Origin: Rufibacter tibetensis | GTDB lineage: Bacteria > Bacteroidota > Bacteroidia > Cytophagales > Hymenobacteraceae | Direction: 5' to 3' | NCBI RefSeq assembly: GCF_001310085.1 | Contig: NZ_CP012643.1 | Coordinates: 527,001-591,000 of the forward strand | DNA length: 64,000 bases | In this document: one piece after another, positions 24,756 to 33,878 of the stretch | Numbering within the stretch: position 1 is the stretch's first letter | Layout of the letters: each line of letters opens with the position of its first letter | Translations under genes and position numbers: made by a program | The notes under the pieces: model-generated | Databases searched by the model: none | Seen by the model: the letters and a program-made list of their open reading frames with translations, nothing else | Told to the model about the DNA's origin: nothing

Positions 24756-26444
24756 TCAGGCTGGTTTACGCACCAAGGGTTGCAACAAGAAGCCTATGCT
24801 TACTACCAGGGCAGCGCCAATCAGGTTGTACCAGAGGTACGCAATATCAGAGTAGAAGTACAACAGTAAGATAAGTATCTGCGTGATGACCGCTGCCCAG
24901 AACACGGCATTCCCTTCCAACTTCCGGAAGTAAAAAGCGGCAATAAAGACCCCTAAGATGGTACCGTAAAACAAAGAACCTAAAATGTTAACTGCTTGAA
25001 TGAGGTTTTCTAACTGTGATGCAAAAAGGGCGAAGAAAATAGATACGGCTCCCCAGCCCACGGTAAACCAGCGCGAGGCCTTTACATAATGGCTGTCACT
25101 AGCGTTGGGCTTCAGGGAACGTTTATAAACATCTACCACCGTAGTAGAAGCAAGTGAATTAAACGCCGAGGCCGTACTCCCCATAGCGGCACACAAGACG
25201 ACCGCTAGCAGTAAACCCACCAAACCCTGAGGCAATTGCTGGGTCACGAAAGTAAGGAAGACATAATCAGTATCTTTCAAGTCAGTGCCTTCATTGTAGG
25301 TTTTTACCAAGCCCTGGGCTTCGGTCCTGAGCGCCTTTCTCTTTTCTTCGGTTTGCTGTATTACTTGCGTAGCCTGCTCCTGTCCTTTCTGGTCTTTAGA
25401 ACGGTAGGCTTGCACCAAAGCCAGGGTGGCTTCTTTCTTTTGCTGAAAAACCTGCTTACTCTCTTCCTCAAGATTTTGCCAGGCAGGTGCGGCAGAAGAG
25501 GTTAATACATTATTTGCCTGCTGCTGGTTGAAGTAAAGGGGCGGTTGGTAAAACTGGTAGAACACGAACACCAGCACACCCACCAGCAAAATCAGAAACT
25601 GCATGGGTACCTTCACCAGGCCATTCATGAGCAAGCCCAATCTGCTTTGGGCAATAGTTTCACCGCCCAAATAGCGCCCTACCTGTGACTGGTCTGTTCC
25701 AAAATAAGATAAGGCCAGAAAGAAGCCGCCAATCAAACCCGACCATAGGTTGTAGCGGTCATTAGGATTAAAGCTTAAATCTACCAGGTTCAACTTTCCG
25801 GATGTCCCGGCCACTTCCATTGCTTCAAAAAAACCTATCCCATCGGGCAGCAGGCGTACCACCACAATGGCTGCCATAAGCATACCGCCCAGCATCACGC
25901 CCATCTGGAGCCGTTGGGTCTGGCTTACTGCCTTGGTACCACCCACCACCGTGTAAAACGTCACCACTACGCCAATGAAAAGAATGGTAGCCGTCAGGTT
26001 CCACCCCAGAATAGCCGATAAAATAATGGCCGGGGCATAAATGGTAATACCAGTAGAGAGCCCGCGCTGCAAAAGAAACAATAGAGCGGTGAGTGACCGG
26101 TTTTTAAGGTCAAACCTGGTCTCCAGGTACTCATAGGCGGTATACACCTTGAGCCGGTAATAAATAGGAATGGCCGTAATAGACAGCACCACCATGGCCA
26201 AGGGCAACCCAAAGTAGAACTGGATAAACCGCATGCCATCGTCAAAGGCCTGGCCCGGAGTAGAAAGAAACGTAATGGCACTGGCTTGGGTAGCCATGAT
26301 GGAAAGGCCCATCATCCACCAGCGCTCGGTATTATCGGCCCGAAGGTAACCGGACATGTGCTGGGCTTTCCGGGTTTTCCAGACGCCGTACAAGACAATG
26401 AACGCAATAGTGCCTATAAGCACCCCCCAATCCAATCCGCTCAT
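24756..26444 (-). CDS. Sodium:solute symporter (SSS family)
   Basis: A 562-residue transporter with about 13 hydrophobic segments. The ATG at 26444 is chosen because it overlaps the stop of the upstream small gene (ATGA, 26441-26444) and begins the conserved sequence MSGLDWGVLIGTIAFIVLYG. SSS-type features include STPGQAFDDGMRFIQFYFGLP and AAMGSTASAFNSLASTTVVDVYKR. A non-membrane insert of about 75 residues near residues 320-395 is rich in Gln/Glu/Lys and predicted coiled coil (KQVFQQKKEATLALVQAYRS). It takes up an unknown solute with sodium. The PIG-L deacetylase upstream suggests amino sugars or N-acylated compounds, an inference. Confidence 0.93.
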   Translation of the reverse strand: MSGLDWGVLIGTIAFIVLYGVWKTRKAQHMSGYLRADNTERWWMMGLSIMATQASAITFLSTPGQAFDDGMRFIQFYFGLPLAMVVLSITAIPIYYRLKVYTAYEYLETRFDLKNRSLTALLFLLQRGLSTGITIYAPAIILSAILGWNLTATILFIGVVVTFYTVVGGTKAVSQTQRLQMGVMLGGMLMAAIVVVRLLPDGIGFFEAMEVAGTSGKLNLVDLSFNPNDRYNLWSGLIGGFFLALSYFGTDQSQVGRYLGGETIAQSRLGLLMNGLVKVPMQFLILLVGVLVFVFYQFYQPPLYFNQQQANNVLTSSAAPAWQNLEEESKQVFQQKKEATLALVQAYRSKDQKGQEQATQVIQQTEEKRKALRTEAQGLVKTYNEGTDLKDTDYVFLTFVTQQLPQGLVGLLLAVVLCAAMGSTASAFNSLASTTVVDVYKRSLKPNASDSHYVKASRWFTVGWGAVSIFFALFASQLENLIQAVNILGSLFYGTILGVFIAAFYFRKLEGNAVFWAAVITQILILLLYFYSDIAYLWYNLIGAALVVSIGFLLQPLVRKPA

Positions 26445-26566
26445 GAATAAGCTTTTGTGATGAGGTAAAACACCAGAATTAACCCTGCGAGCACTCCCAG
26501 AACCAGCCAATACATGGAAGTCCAACTTTTAAAGAACGGCGGCGGATCTATGTCTCCTTTGGTCAT
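26441..26566 (-). CDS. 41-residue single-span membrane protein coupled to the symporter
   Basis: A short gene from the ATG at 26566 to a TGA that overlaps the symporter start codon (ATGA). The product, beginning MTKGDIDPPPFFKSWTSM, has a Pro-rich cytoplasmic head, one transmembrane helix (WLVLGVLAGLILVFYLI) and a short tail. The overlap implies translational coupling, and the arrangement suggests a small accessory subunit or assembly factor of the transporter. I believe similar small proteins occur next to this symporter type in related bacteria, but this should be verified. The longer in-frame extension up to 26707 has no coding character. Confidence 0.75.
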   Translation of the reverse strand: MTKGDIDPPPFFKSWTSMYWLVLGVLAGLILVFYLITKAYS

Positions 26567-26749
26567 CTGGGTTCTGCTGATTTTAATTGAAGTAGATACT
26601 GTGCTTTTGAAGTTGTTCTTCCTTACAACGCATTCGCGATTGATATATATTGCGTCAGACCTTCCAGATCTCTGTTGGGCTGTTTCTTGGCACCAACTTA
26701 CCGGCAAGAAAAGATTCAGAGTTGATTTTTTGAAAACAGCCCTGAAATG

Positions 26750-29242
26750 CTATTTACCTAAAGAAAGCAGGTTGACAAACAGACGGTAAGCTCCCGGAAC
26801 ACCGGCAGGCAACTCTCTGAAGAAGGAATAACCGGTATACACGTAATATCCCTTGCCGTATTTAGCCACAAGCAAACCACCTTCTTTAGGGGTTTCCCCA
26901 GGATCATTGGCCGAAAGAATTGCCTCATACTCAGGCGCCCACTGGTTAGGGAAATACAAACCACGCTCCTGCACCCATCCTCTGAAATCCTGCTCGGTGA
27001 TTTTGTTAGGCGAGTTGAGCACCGGATGATTAGGTTTCAGGAAGCGCACCTCTGAGTCTTCTACGGTAACCCGGTCATTGGAGAGTTTAATAGAATAAGG
27101 GCCTACATTAGGTGTCACCAATCCATTACTCACGTTATACTGCACCACCAGGGTGCCGCCGTTCTGCACGTACTGCATAAGCTGCGGCTGCTGAAACTTC
27201 AGGCGCTCCAAAGTATTGTACGCCCGCACGCCCACCACTACGGCATCATATTTTTGCAAAGCTGCCGCAGACAATTCTCCTACGTGCAGTTGGTCTACCG
27301 CGTACCCAATCTGCTGCAGGCTGGCGGGCACCTCATCACCGGCCCCCATTAAATAGCCAATGTGCTGGCCCTTCCGTTTCAAGTCTAATTTAACGGCTTT
27401 GGCAACTGCCTCGGGCAGTAGGGTCTGGGTAGGAATATGCGGGTACTCTATAGTTTTCAAGCTTTGGCTGTAGGTTCTGCCTTTGGTGGTCACGGTAGCA
27501 CTGATGACACTCTCGGTTTGAGCGGCCCCGGGGTACACCATAAAGGTAAAGCTCTGCTCCTCTCCTTTCTGTGGAAGGTTGAAACTGGCAGTGGCTGGTT
27601 CAGAACGCCATCCATCGGGCAAACGAAGGGCAACCTGCCCGTCTACCTGCTCTTTGCCGGCCCTTACCCGAACCGTCACTGGCTTTGGCTGGGCATCGGC
27701 GAAGACGTACACTTTCTCTGTTATGTTCACGAACACAGGCGGCGTAATCTCAAACGGACGGTATTGCTCTCCTTCCACCGGATCGGTGCGTTTGTACACC
27801 ACAGGCACCGTGAAAGCAAAAGGTTGTCCTTGCACGGTCAAATGTAAGCGTACCTGGGCGGCGGCAGGGTTTTCGGGTAAACCAATCAGGGCCGGATCAT
27901 CTACCCTGAACATGCCAGTGGTGCCGGTCTCGCGTAACCAGTACGGCTGAGAATAAGGCGTTGATGCCGGAATAGCTACCGTAGTGCGAGCAATCCATGG
28001 CTTGCTTGCCTCAAGCTTCTGCTGCAAAGTAGTATCACGGTTCGCGAACAGGTAGTCTACTTTGGTAAGTGTCACGGGAACCGGAGAACGGTTGACAGCC
28101 TCTAAAGACAACACCACTGGCTCTCCCGGTGAAACAGAGTAGTCTCTTACCGAAGATGCTTCCAGGTACAATCCCAGACAGGCTTTGATGACGTCCTGCA
28201 ATTCCTGTTGCTTGACGGTTTTCCAATAAGAGGCCGGAAGCTTGACCAAGGCTGCATTCGCTTTCAGGAGTGCCGGCACCGAAGCAGCCGGGTTGGCAGC
28301 CTCATACTTTTTAAGGGCCTCCTTTAACAGTTTGGCTACTTCATTGCTGCCCGGCACCCGGCTCCAGGAAGTGTTCACCCCCTCGGCAAAGTCTGTTTTA
28401 GCGCCGGCGCCCTTCAAAAACTCAAAATACTCTACGGCCTCTCCCCTGGTGCCACTGCTGCCAAAGCCCTGGCTTTTGTGCATGCTGCGGCTTTGGGCGG
28501 CAATTTCATTGTATGACCTGCCAAGCAAGGGGTTGTACACCCCGGTATCAATCATCAACTTATCTGAGGCGTCAAATTTCTGGTTCTGGCTGTAGAAAAA
28601 GGAAGAGGTGTTCCAGAGCAGGCGCTTGGCTTGCCAGGGTTCCACGGTTTTTAGCTGTTCCGGAAAGCGCTTGGGGTCAGCGGCAGCGTCAAAGGCTTCC
28701 ATGGCAATCACCGCTGAGGCGGTGTGGTGCCCGTGCGTGCCGCTGGGCTGCGGAGAAAACCGGGTAATGATGACATCTGGCCGGAACTTCCGGATGACCC
28801 ACACCGCGTCTGCCAGCACCTGTTCTTTGTCCCAGATAGTAAATGTCTCAGCAGGGTTCTTAGAGAACCCGAAGTCATTGGCACGGCTGAAGAATTGCTC
28901 TCCACCGTCGGTTCGGCGGGCCTGCAGCAACTCCTGTGTTCTGATGATTCCTAACTCCTCTCTAATCTCGGGACCAATCAGGTTTTGGCCACCGTCACCG
29001 CGGGTGAGAGAAAGGTAACCAGTACGGTATTTCCGCTCGTTGGCCAGGTAGGCAATGAGGCGGGTGTTCTCGTCATCTGGGTGAGCGGCCAGGTACAGGA
29101 CGCTGCCTAGAACATTCAGTTTTTCCAGGGCCAGCCGTATGTCAGCGGCATTGGGTTTCTTAGGTGCTTGCGCAAAAGAGGTAGAAAATCCGGCTCCCAA
29201 TAAAAGAAGAAAGGATGCGATTATAACACGTATTGAGGTCAT
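26750..29242 (-). CDS. Secreted PIG-L/LmbE-family deacetylase, long multidomain form
   Basis: An 830-residue protein with signal peptide (ASFLLLLGAGFSTSFAQ); the ATG at 29242 is used because the longer frame begins with TTG. Residues about 45-290 are the PIG-L zinc deacetylase domain: zinc and catalytic motif AAHPDDE (His54, Asp56, Asp57) and the second metal histidines in GTHGHHTAS. PIG-L enzymes remove acetyl groups from N-acetylglucosamine-type substrates. The following part is all-beta (about 350-600), and the last ~200 residues form a Rossmann-like domain (LQKYDAVVVGVRAYNTL ... GGTLVVQYN), perhaps glutamine-amidotransferase-like. It heads the minus-strand cluster with the small membrane protein, symporter and nitroreductase. 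Confidence 0.9.
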   Translation of the reverse strand: MTSIRVIIASFLLLLGAGFSTSFAQAPKKPNAADIRLALEKLNVLGSVLYLAAHPDDENTRLIAYLANERKYRTGYLSLTRGDGGQNLIGPEIREELGIIRTQELLQARRTDGGEQFFSRANDFGFSKNPAETFTIWDKEQVLADAVWVIRKFRPDVIITRFSPQPSGTHGHHTASAVIAMEAFDAAADPKRFPEQLKTVEPWQAKRLLWNTSSFFYSQNQKFDASDKLMIDTGVYNPLLGRSYNEIAAQSRSMHKSQGFGSSGTRGEAVEYFEFLKGAGAKTDFAEGVNTSWSRVPGSNEVAKLLKEALKKYEAANPAASVPALLKANAALVKLPASYWKTVKQQELQDVIKACLGLYLEASSVRDYSVSPGEPVVLSLEAVNRSPVPVTLTKVDYLFANRDTTLQQKLEASKPWIARTTVAIPASTPYSQPYWLRETGTTGMFRVDDPALIGLPENPAAAQVRLHLTVQGQPFAFTVPVVYKRTDPVEGEQYRPFEITPPVFVNITEKVYVFADAQPKPVTVRVRAGKEQVDGQVALRLPDGWRSEPATASFNLPQKGEEQSFTFMVYPGAAQTESVISATVTTKGRTYSQSLKTIEYPHIPTQTLLPEAVAKAVKLDLKRKGQHIGYLMGAGDEVPASLQQIGYAVDQLHVGELSAAALQKYDAVVVGVRAYNTLERLKFQQPQLMQYVQNGGTLVVQYNVSNGLVTPNVGPYSIKLSNDRVTVEDSEVRFLKPNHPVLNSPNKITEQDFRGWVQERGLYFPNQWAPEYEAILSANDPGETPKEGGLLVAKYGKGYYVYTGYSFFRELPAGVPGAYRLFVNLLSLGK

Positions 29243-29427
29243 GTCAACCAAAAGAGGTTCAAAAATAGATTAGGAAGTCCGGGGCATGCGCCCCAAAGAT
29301 ATCCCACGGTAAAGCTATGGATTTTTACATCAAGGGAACAGCCACCCACCCTGATTTCCGTAGTATAACTTTTTACCCGGTTTAGTAGTTAAGAGAATCT
29401 GAAACAGCGCTTAAATCGAAATAGACT

Positions 29428-29712
29428 ATGAAAAAGCTTATGATGATATTGGCAATAGCTGGCATGACCAGTTTTGTTGCCTGTGACTCCCAAACCGGGG
29501 GTAACACCAGTTCAGCGGGAACTGATGCCGCTCAGAACTCCAGCAACCCTAACAACAATAGCAGTGTGGTTAATCCCAACCCTAATGATACTACCGGGGC
29601 AACTGCTACTGAACTTACCCAGAAACGGGTAGGGAACTCGCAAACCCGTGGAGAGGAAAACTCTTCTAAATCCAGAACTACTCAAAACCAAGTCCTGCGC
29701 GACTCTATTTAA
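29428..29712 (+). CDS. Small Ser/Asn/Thr-rich lipoprotein
   Basis: A 94-residue lipoprotein: signal peptide MKKLMMILAIAGMTSFVAC with lipobox FVAC, then a disordered Ser, Asn, Gly, Thr and Pro-rich tail without recognisable domain. Function unknown. It is a single gene with its own strong terminator. Confidence 0.75.
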   Translation: MKKLMMILAIAGMTSFVACDSQTGGNTSSAGTDAAQNSSNPNNNSSVVNPNPNDTTGATATELTQKRVGNSQTRGEENSSKSRTTQNQVLRDSI

Positions 29713-29732
29713 TACAGGATAGCCTCACAAGT

Positions 29733-29784
29733 AGAAGTCCGTTCCGGGGCCGTTTTCTTAAAAACGGCCCCGGAACGGACTTCT
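29733..29784. terminator. Terminator between convergent lipoprotein and helical-protein genes
   Basis: Perfect 24-bp inverted repeat (29733-29756 and 29761-29784, loop CTTA) with a CCGGGGCCG core and TTTT/AAAA inside. Confidence 0.92.
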
Positions 29785-29827
29785 GTATTTTACCTTAAGA
29801 AAAGTCTGAAGAATTTATTGACAAGGT

Positions 29828-30502
29828 TTACTTATTCTGCTTCTTGGCTTTTTGCTGTTCTTTAAATTCCTGCCCCGAGCGAAGGGTATAGAATTCGCCA
29901 ATTAAGCTTCTGATTTTGATCTCGTCTAAAGTCGTGAGTTTCTCCTCTACCGCGGCTTTGCGTTTGCCCAGGCTCTGCAAGATATAATCAGCGTAGTCCC
30001 AATCGCGGGAGGTCCAACTCTGGCGTTTTACCCGCACGTTCTGCATGAACCGGATGTACGCCTCACGCATGTGAATGTCACTTATGTTCTGCACGTTGGC
30101 GAAGGAGCCTAAGAGTTCTTTTTCGCGCAAACGCACTTCCTCGGCCTGCAGGGGCACTTCATCGGCCATGGGCTTGGCCTCCAACTCTTGGAAACGGGTT
30201 TTCAGTTCCAGGAAATCACGCTTGGAGGTTTCTGACAGGTTCTGGAAACTGCCTTCAATTTTGTTAGCCTGCCGGGCGAAATCACTTTTAATAGTAGGCC
30301 ACTCGGAGCGGGTGGTGGTAGTCACTTTGTCTGCCTGAAGCTTCACCCATTCTTTAAAATTCCGAAGGTCCTGCTCTACTCCGGCTTCCTGAGTTTCTTT
30401 CACCGGGGCAGTAGTTTCCCCACTGGTTTCCTGTGCCCAGCCGGTGGAGGTAAATACAGCGCTAAGCCCTAAAATGAGCCCAACTATCTTTCCTTTTTGC
30501 AT
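29828..30502 (-). CDS. Secreted helical protein, paralogue of the protein at 37862
   Basis: A 224-residue protein with signal peptide (GLILGLSAVFTSTGWAQ). The mature part is predicted helical, with coiled-coil-like charged stretches and a conserved C-terminal block: MREAYIRFMQNVRVKRQSW, then RDWDYADYILQSL and DEIKIRSLIGEFYTL. The protein at 37862 has the same blocks at the same spacing, so both belong to one family that I cannot name. No catalytic motif is visible. An exact TAnnTTTG promoter box lies 35 bp upstream. Likely an envelope structural or chaperone protein, but this is a guess. Confidence 0.75.
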   Translation of the reverse strand: MQKGKIVGLILGLSAVFTSTGWAQETSGETTAPVKETQEAGVEQDLRNFKEWVKLQADKVTTTTRSEWPTIKSDFARQANKIEGSFQNLSETSKRDFLELKTRFQELEAKPMADEVPLQAEEVRLREKELLGSFANVQNISDIHMREAYIRFMQNVRVKRQSWTSRDWDYADYILQSLGKRKAAVEEKLTTLDEIKIRSLIGEFYTLRSGQEFKEQQKAKKQNK

Positions 30503-30536
30503 GGTTTTCTAATAAAGGGTTGTGTGTAGCCTAAAC

Positions 30537-30544
30537 CAAAGGTA
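30537..30544 (-). promoter_or_regulatory. -7 promoter element of the helical-protein gene
   Basis: On the minus strand the sequence is TACCTTTG, an exact TAnnTTTG match, 35 bp before the start codon at 30502. Confidence 0.65.
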
Positions 30545-30660
30545 CTTATTTTCCTGAAAGGCTATATAGGGGTTACAGCAAGAACAACGCCAAAGTCCTC
30601 TTGTCATTTTAAGCCTTAGCAGCCATTTGTTTATGCCTTAATTTCTGAAAAAATGGCGTA

Positions 30661-30707
30661 AAACAGAAGCCCCATCCAGGATAATCTACCGGATGGGGCT
30701 TCTGTTT
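30661..30707 (-). terminator. Terminator of the OmpA-like lipoprotein gene
   Basis: 17-bp inverted repeat (30661-30677 and 30691-30707) with AAACAGAAGCCCC arms, located after the stop codon of the gene at 30748 on the minus strand. Confidence 0.85.
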
Positions 30708-30747
30708 TATCTGAAATTCTATCCCGCCTTATTAAGCGGAGTAGCGG

Positions 30748-31593
30748 TTAGTTCTTCTCTAAAATCTGGAAAAGCTCGTCCAGTTTAGGCGTTAAGATAA
30801 TTTCGGTACGACGATTTTTCTGACGGGCATCTGCCGTGGTGGCTGGGTCTACTGGCACGTATTTAGAACGCCCCGATGGCGTTACCCGCTGCGGAGGCAC
30901 ACCAGCATCTGTTAGAATACGGGTGATTTCAGTTGCTCTGAGTACGCTTAGGTCCCAGTTGTCTTGCATGCCGGCAGTACCCCGTGAAACCGGAACATCA
31001 TCTGTATGGCCTTCTATCAACACGTTCACATCGGGCTGGTTCTGCAAGACAGTGGCCAACTTCTTGAGCGCCTCCTGCCCTTGCGCGTCTACTTTGGTTG
31101 AGCCAGACTTGAACAGCAACTGGTTAGACAAAGACACATACACTTTCCCGTTGCGCACATCTACGGTAAGGTCTGACGCTTTGAACCCCAACAGGGCATT
31201 GCTTACTACCTGCCGAAGGCTGTTCACGGCTTTGTCTTTCTCTTCCAAAATGCGCTGCATCTCGGCTAAACGGGCTTCTCGGGCCTGTAAATCGGCGCTG
31301 AGCTTGTCAACCTGCTGGTTTTTATTGTTCAGGTTCGTGCGAAGCGAGGCCTCTGTAGAAGCTTTTTCACTGGCCAGATCGGCTTTCTCCTGGTTCAGGC
31401 GTTCTTTGTCCTGCTGCAGCCGGGCGCGTTCGCTTTCCAGTTCGGCTTTCTGGCGGGTAAGTTCATCCTGTAACACTACAAGCGAGCGGTTTTCTGCCAG
31501 GGCAGCCTCGTATTTCTTCGTAGACACACAGGACCCCAGTAAACCCATGGCAAATACAGCAGGTAAGGCAGATCTTAAAACGTTTTTTCTCAT
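30748..31593 (-). CDS. OmpA-family peptidoglycan-binding lipoprotein with coiled coil
   Basis: A 281-residue lipoprotein; the ATG at 31593 is chosen because it gives the signal peptide and lipobox LLGSC. Residues about 30-135 form a continuous coiled coil (ELTRQKAELESERARLQQDK and following). Residues about 150-275 are an OmpA-like domain with the peptidoglycan-binding signature: NVLIEGHTDDVPV, NWDLSVLRATEITRIL, GRSKYVPVDP and the terminal RQKNRRTEIIL. It anchors outer membrane or another complex to the cell wall; the coiled coil spans the periplasm. Single gene. Confidence 0.92.
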   Translation of the reverse strand: MRKNVLRSALPAVFAMGLLGSCVSTKKYEAALAENRSLVVLQDELTRQKAELESERARLQQDKERLNQEKADLASEKASTEASLRTNLNNKNQQVDKLSADLQAREARLAEMQRILEEKDKAVNSLRQVVSNALLGFKASDLTVDVRNGKVYVSLSNQLLFKSGSTKVDAQGQEALKKLATVLQNQPDVNVLIEGHTDDVPVSRGTAGMQDNWDLSVLRATEITRILTDAGVPPQRVTPSGRSKYVPVDPATTADARQKNRRTEIILTPKLDELFQILEKN

Positions 31594-31941
31594 AGTTGTG
31601 GAATGATTTAAGCAGAGGTTGCTTTGAAAAGCAAGGTATTTATACGTACGCAGCGCTTGCTGCATACGTTAAAACACTTAAAAATATGGACAGAAAGCAA
31701 ATCTAACGAAACCTTATCTCCTGCTTTGGCTTCATTTTCTATCCATGATCTTGTGTTCTCTGGTTTAGGTACAAAAGCCACGAACCCTTACAGAGCAGAA
31801 ACCTTACCTGCAGGGTGAAATGCCTTCGGCAAAAACACTATCTTTGAAACGAGGCAAAGCCGCTTCTTCTCCTTTTTAAGGTGGATTGCGTATTTGCTTC
31901 AATTCAATCTTTACCTTTTACCCAATTTTTTGAAAAACAGC
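31594..31941. other. Divergent intergenic region, OmpA-like and CDGSH genes
   Basis: It contains a TATCTTTG box (31839-31846) upstream of the CDGSH gene. I see no further gene in the 348 bases. Confidence 0.5.
31839..31846 (+). promoter_or_regulatory. Possible -7 promoter element of the CDGSH gene
   Basis: TATCTTTG fits TAnnTTTG; it lies about 96 bp before the start codon, implying a leader of roughly 85 bases. Confidence 0.5.
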
Positions 31942-32163
31942 ATGAAAACAAAACTTACCGTGAACAACAACGGCTCCCTTAAAATTGAAGGCGAGTTCAT
32001 CATAGTAGATCCGCAAGGAAATGAGTACAACCTGCAAGGCCGCGAGGTAGTGTCTATCTGCCGCTGTGGTTTGTCTCAGAACAAGCCTTTCTGCGATGGC
32101 TCCCACAAAGGCCACTTTGAGCACAACGCCGTGGCTTTTGAGCTACCGCCTCGCAAGGTGTAG
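31942..32163 (+). CDS. CDGSH iron-sulfur domain protein
   Basis: A 73-residue protein starting at the ATG at 31942. It contains the complete CDGSH signature CRCGLSQNKPFCDGSH, in which three cysteines and one histidine bind a redox-active, pH-sensitive [2Fe-2S] cluster (mitoNEET-type). The protein has one such motif and no membrane anchor, so it should be a cytosolic homodimer. These proteins take part in iron-sulfur transfer or redox sensing; the exact role in bacteria is not settled. Single gene before the permease. Confidence 0.92.
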   Translation: MKTKLTVNNNGSLKIEGEFIIVDPQGNEYNLQGREVVSICRCGLSQNKPFCDGSHKGHFEHNAVAFELPPRKV

Positions 32164-32273
32164 TTCTACTTACAAGCTTTAAAAAAGGAGCGGAGGCCTG
32201 GTCTCCGCCCTTTCTTTTTATTTCACTTTCTGTTTTTCAACTTCTTCCTTCGTTCTAATAGCCATTAGATTCT

Positions 32274-33740
32274 ATGTCTGATACCTCTACGGGATTTAAG
32301 CGCGAGATCAAAATATTTGATGCCGTTATGTTAGTAGCCGGTTCCATGATTGGGTCCGGTATTTTTATTGTAAGTGCTGATATTGGCCGCGCAGTGGGAA
32401 GTGCCGGATACCTGTTGCTGGTATGGGGCTTAACGGGGCTCATGACATTGGCGGGCGCTTTGAGTTACGGAGAGTTGACCAGCCTTATGCCCCGTGCCGG
32501 TGGGCAGTATGTGTACCTGCGTGAGTCTTACGGCCCCTTAGTGGCTTTCCTATATGGCTGGACACTGTTTCTGGTTATTCAGAGCGGCACCATTGCGGCC
32601 GTGGGGGTTGCGTTTGCCCGGTTTACCGGCGTGCTACTTCCCTGGTTTTCTGAAGACAATGTGTTGCTGGATCTCGGCTTCTTTCAGTTCACGACGGTGC
32701 AGCTGCTGGCCATAGCGTCTATTGTGCTGCTGACCTTGGTAAACCAACAGGGAGTGCGTAATGGAACCATCATCCAGAACATCTTCGGAAGCACTAAAAT
32801 TATTGCCTTGTTTGCGCTGCTTGGGTTCGGGTTGCTGCTGGGCACTAACCCTGAGGTAATTGACCTGAACTTCTCTAACCTTTGGGATGCCCAATCTGTG
32901 GTATTGGACAAAGAAACCGGAGCCATTACCCGTACTACTTTGTCTGGCTGGGCACTGATGGTAGGGATTGGCACAGCGATGATCGGGTCGCTTTTCTCTT
33001 CTGATGCCTGGAACAACATTGGGTTTTCTGGAGATGAGATTGTGAACCCTAAGCGGACCATTGTCCTGAGCATGGCTATTGGAACAGCTATTGTTACGCT
33101 CCTGTACATCCTGATCAATGTGGTGTACCTAACCATTCTGCCATTGAGCGGGGACCCCGCCGGAACCGATGCATTAAGCCGGGGCCTGCAGTTTGCCAGT
33201 AATGACCGAGTGGGCACAGCCGTAGCAGAAGTAATTGGCGGCGCCCCTGCTACCATCGCGATTGCTATCCTGATCATGGTTTCTACATTTGGGTGCAACA
33301 ACGGTGTGATTCTCTCTGCTCCGCGCGTGTACTACGCCATGGCAAAAGACGGTCTGTTCTTCCCAAATATGGCTAAACTGAACAAGAACGGCGTACCCGG
33401 TGCAGCCTTGGCTATTCAGTGCGTATGGGCCAGTTTGCTGTGCCTCTCAGGCCGGTACTCAGACCTGCTGGATTACGTGATTTTTGCGGTGCTGCTGTTT
33501 TACATTCTTACCATTGCGGGCATCTTTGTGTTACGCCGTACCATGCCAAACGCTCCTCGGCCCTATAAAGCTATTGGCTACCCGGTATTACCAGCATTGT
33601 ACATACTTATGGCCTCTTTCATCTGCATTATCTTACTTATCTATAAACCTAACTATTCCTGGCCAGGGTTGATTCTGGTTGGAGTAGGTATTCCGGTGTT
33701 CTATATCTTCGGAAAGCGGTTTAAGAGAGTAGAGGATTAA
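32274..33740 (+). CDS. APC-family amino-acid permease
   Basis: A 488-residue membrane protein with about 12 transmembrane segments. The first helix carries the substrate-binding break GSMIGSGIFIVSADIG typical of the amino acid-polyamine-organocation superfamily, followed by ALSYGELTSLMPRAGGQYVYLRE. It fits the L-type exchanger branch (similar to SteT serine/threonine exchanger). A hydrophilic loop near residues 205-225 and a FSSDAWNNIGFSGDEI motif after it are also typical. It moves amino acids across the inner membrane; specificity cannot be read. It follows the CDGSH gene by 110 bp and ends in two terminators. Confidence 0.93.
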   Translation: MSDTSTGFKREIKIFDAVMLVAGSMIGSGIFIVSADIGRAVGSAGYLLLVWGLTGLMTLAGALSYGELTSLMPRAGGQYVYLRESYGPLVAFLYGWTLFLVIQSGTIAAVGVAFARFTGVLLPWFSEDNVLLDLGFFQFTTVQLLAIASIVLLTLVNQQGVRNGTIIQNIFGSTKIIALFALLGFGLLLGTNPEVIDLNFSNLWDAQSVVLDKETGAITRTTLSGWALMVGIGTAMIGSLFSSDAWNNIGFSGDEIVNPKRTIVLSMAIGTAIVTLLYILINVVYLTILPLSGDPAGTDALSRGLQFASNDRVGTAVAEVIGGAPATIAIAILIMVSTFGCNNGVILSAPRVYYAMAKDGLFFPNMAKLNKNGVPGAALAIQCVWASLLCLSGRYSDLLDYVIFAVLLFYILTIAGIFVLRRTMPNAPRPYKAIGYPVLPALYILMASFICIILLIYKPNYSWPGLILVGVGIPVFYIFGKRFKRVED

Positions 33741-33753
33741 GAAAGGTATTTTG

Positions 33754-33796
33754 AAAACAGCGCGGGTCCGTTCAATGAACGGACCCGCGCTGTTTT
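33754..33796 (+). terminator. Terminator of the permease gene
   Basis: Perfect 21-bp inverted repeat (33754-33774 and 33776-33796) with GCGCGGGTCCG core and TTTT at the end. Confidence 0.92.
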
Positions 33797-33849
33797 ATTT
33801 ATAGGCTGTTTTACAGAAAAGGAGCTAAAACAGAAGGGCTATACATGCG

Positions 33850-33878
33850 AAAAGCCTTCCCCGTCTGGGAAGGCTTTT
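33850..33878 (+). terminator. Second terminator after the permease gene
   Basis: 12-bp inverted repeat AAAAGCCTTCCC/GGGAAGGCTTTT (33850-33861, 33867-33878), backing up the hairpin 54 bp before it. Confidence 0.8.

Noticed and set aside
27437-29018. Plus-strand frames across the PIG-L gene
   Set aside because: Shadow frames of a well-conserved minus-strand gene, Arg/Ser/Pro-rich and without motifs.
30836-31606. 256-codon plus-strand frame over the OmpA-like gene
   Set aside because: Long only because of the coiled-coil codon bias on the opposite strand; the minus-strand protein has clear OmpA motifs.
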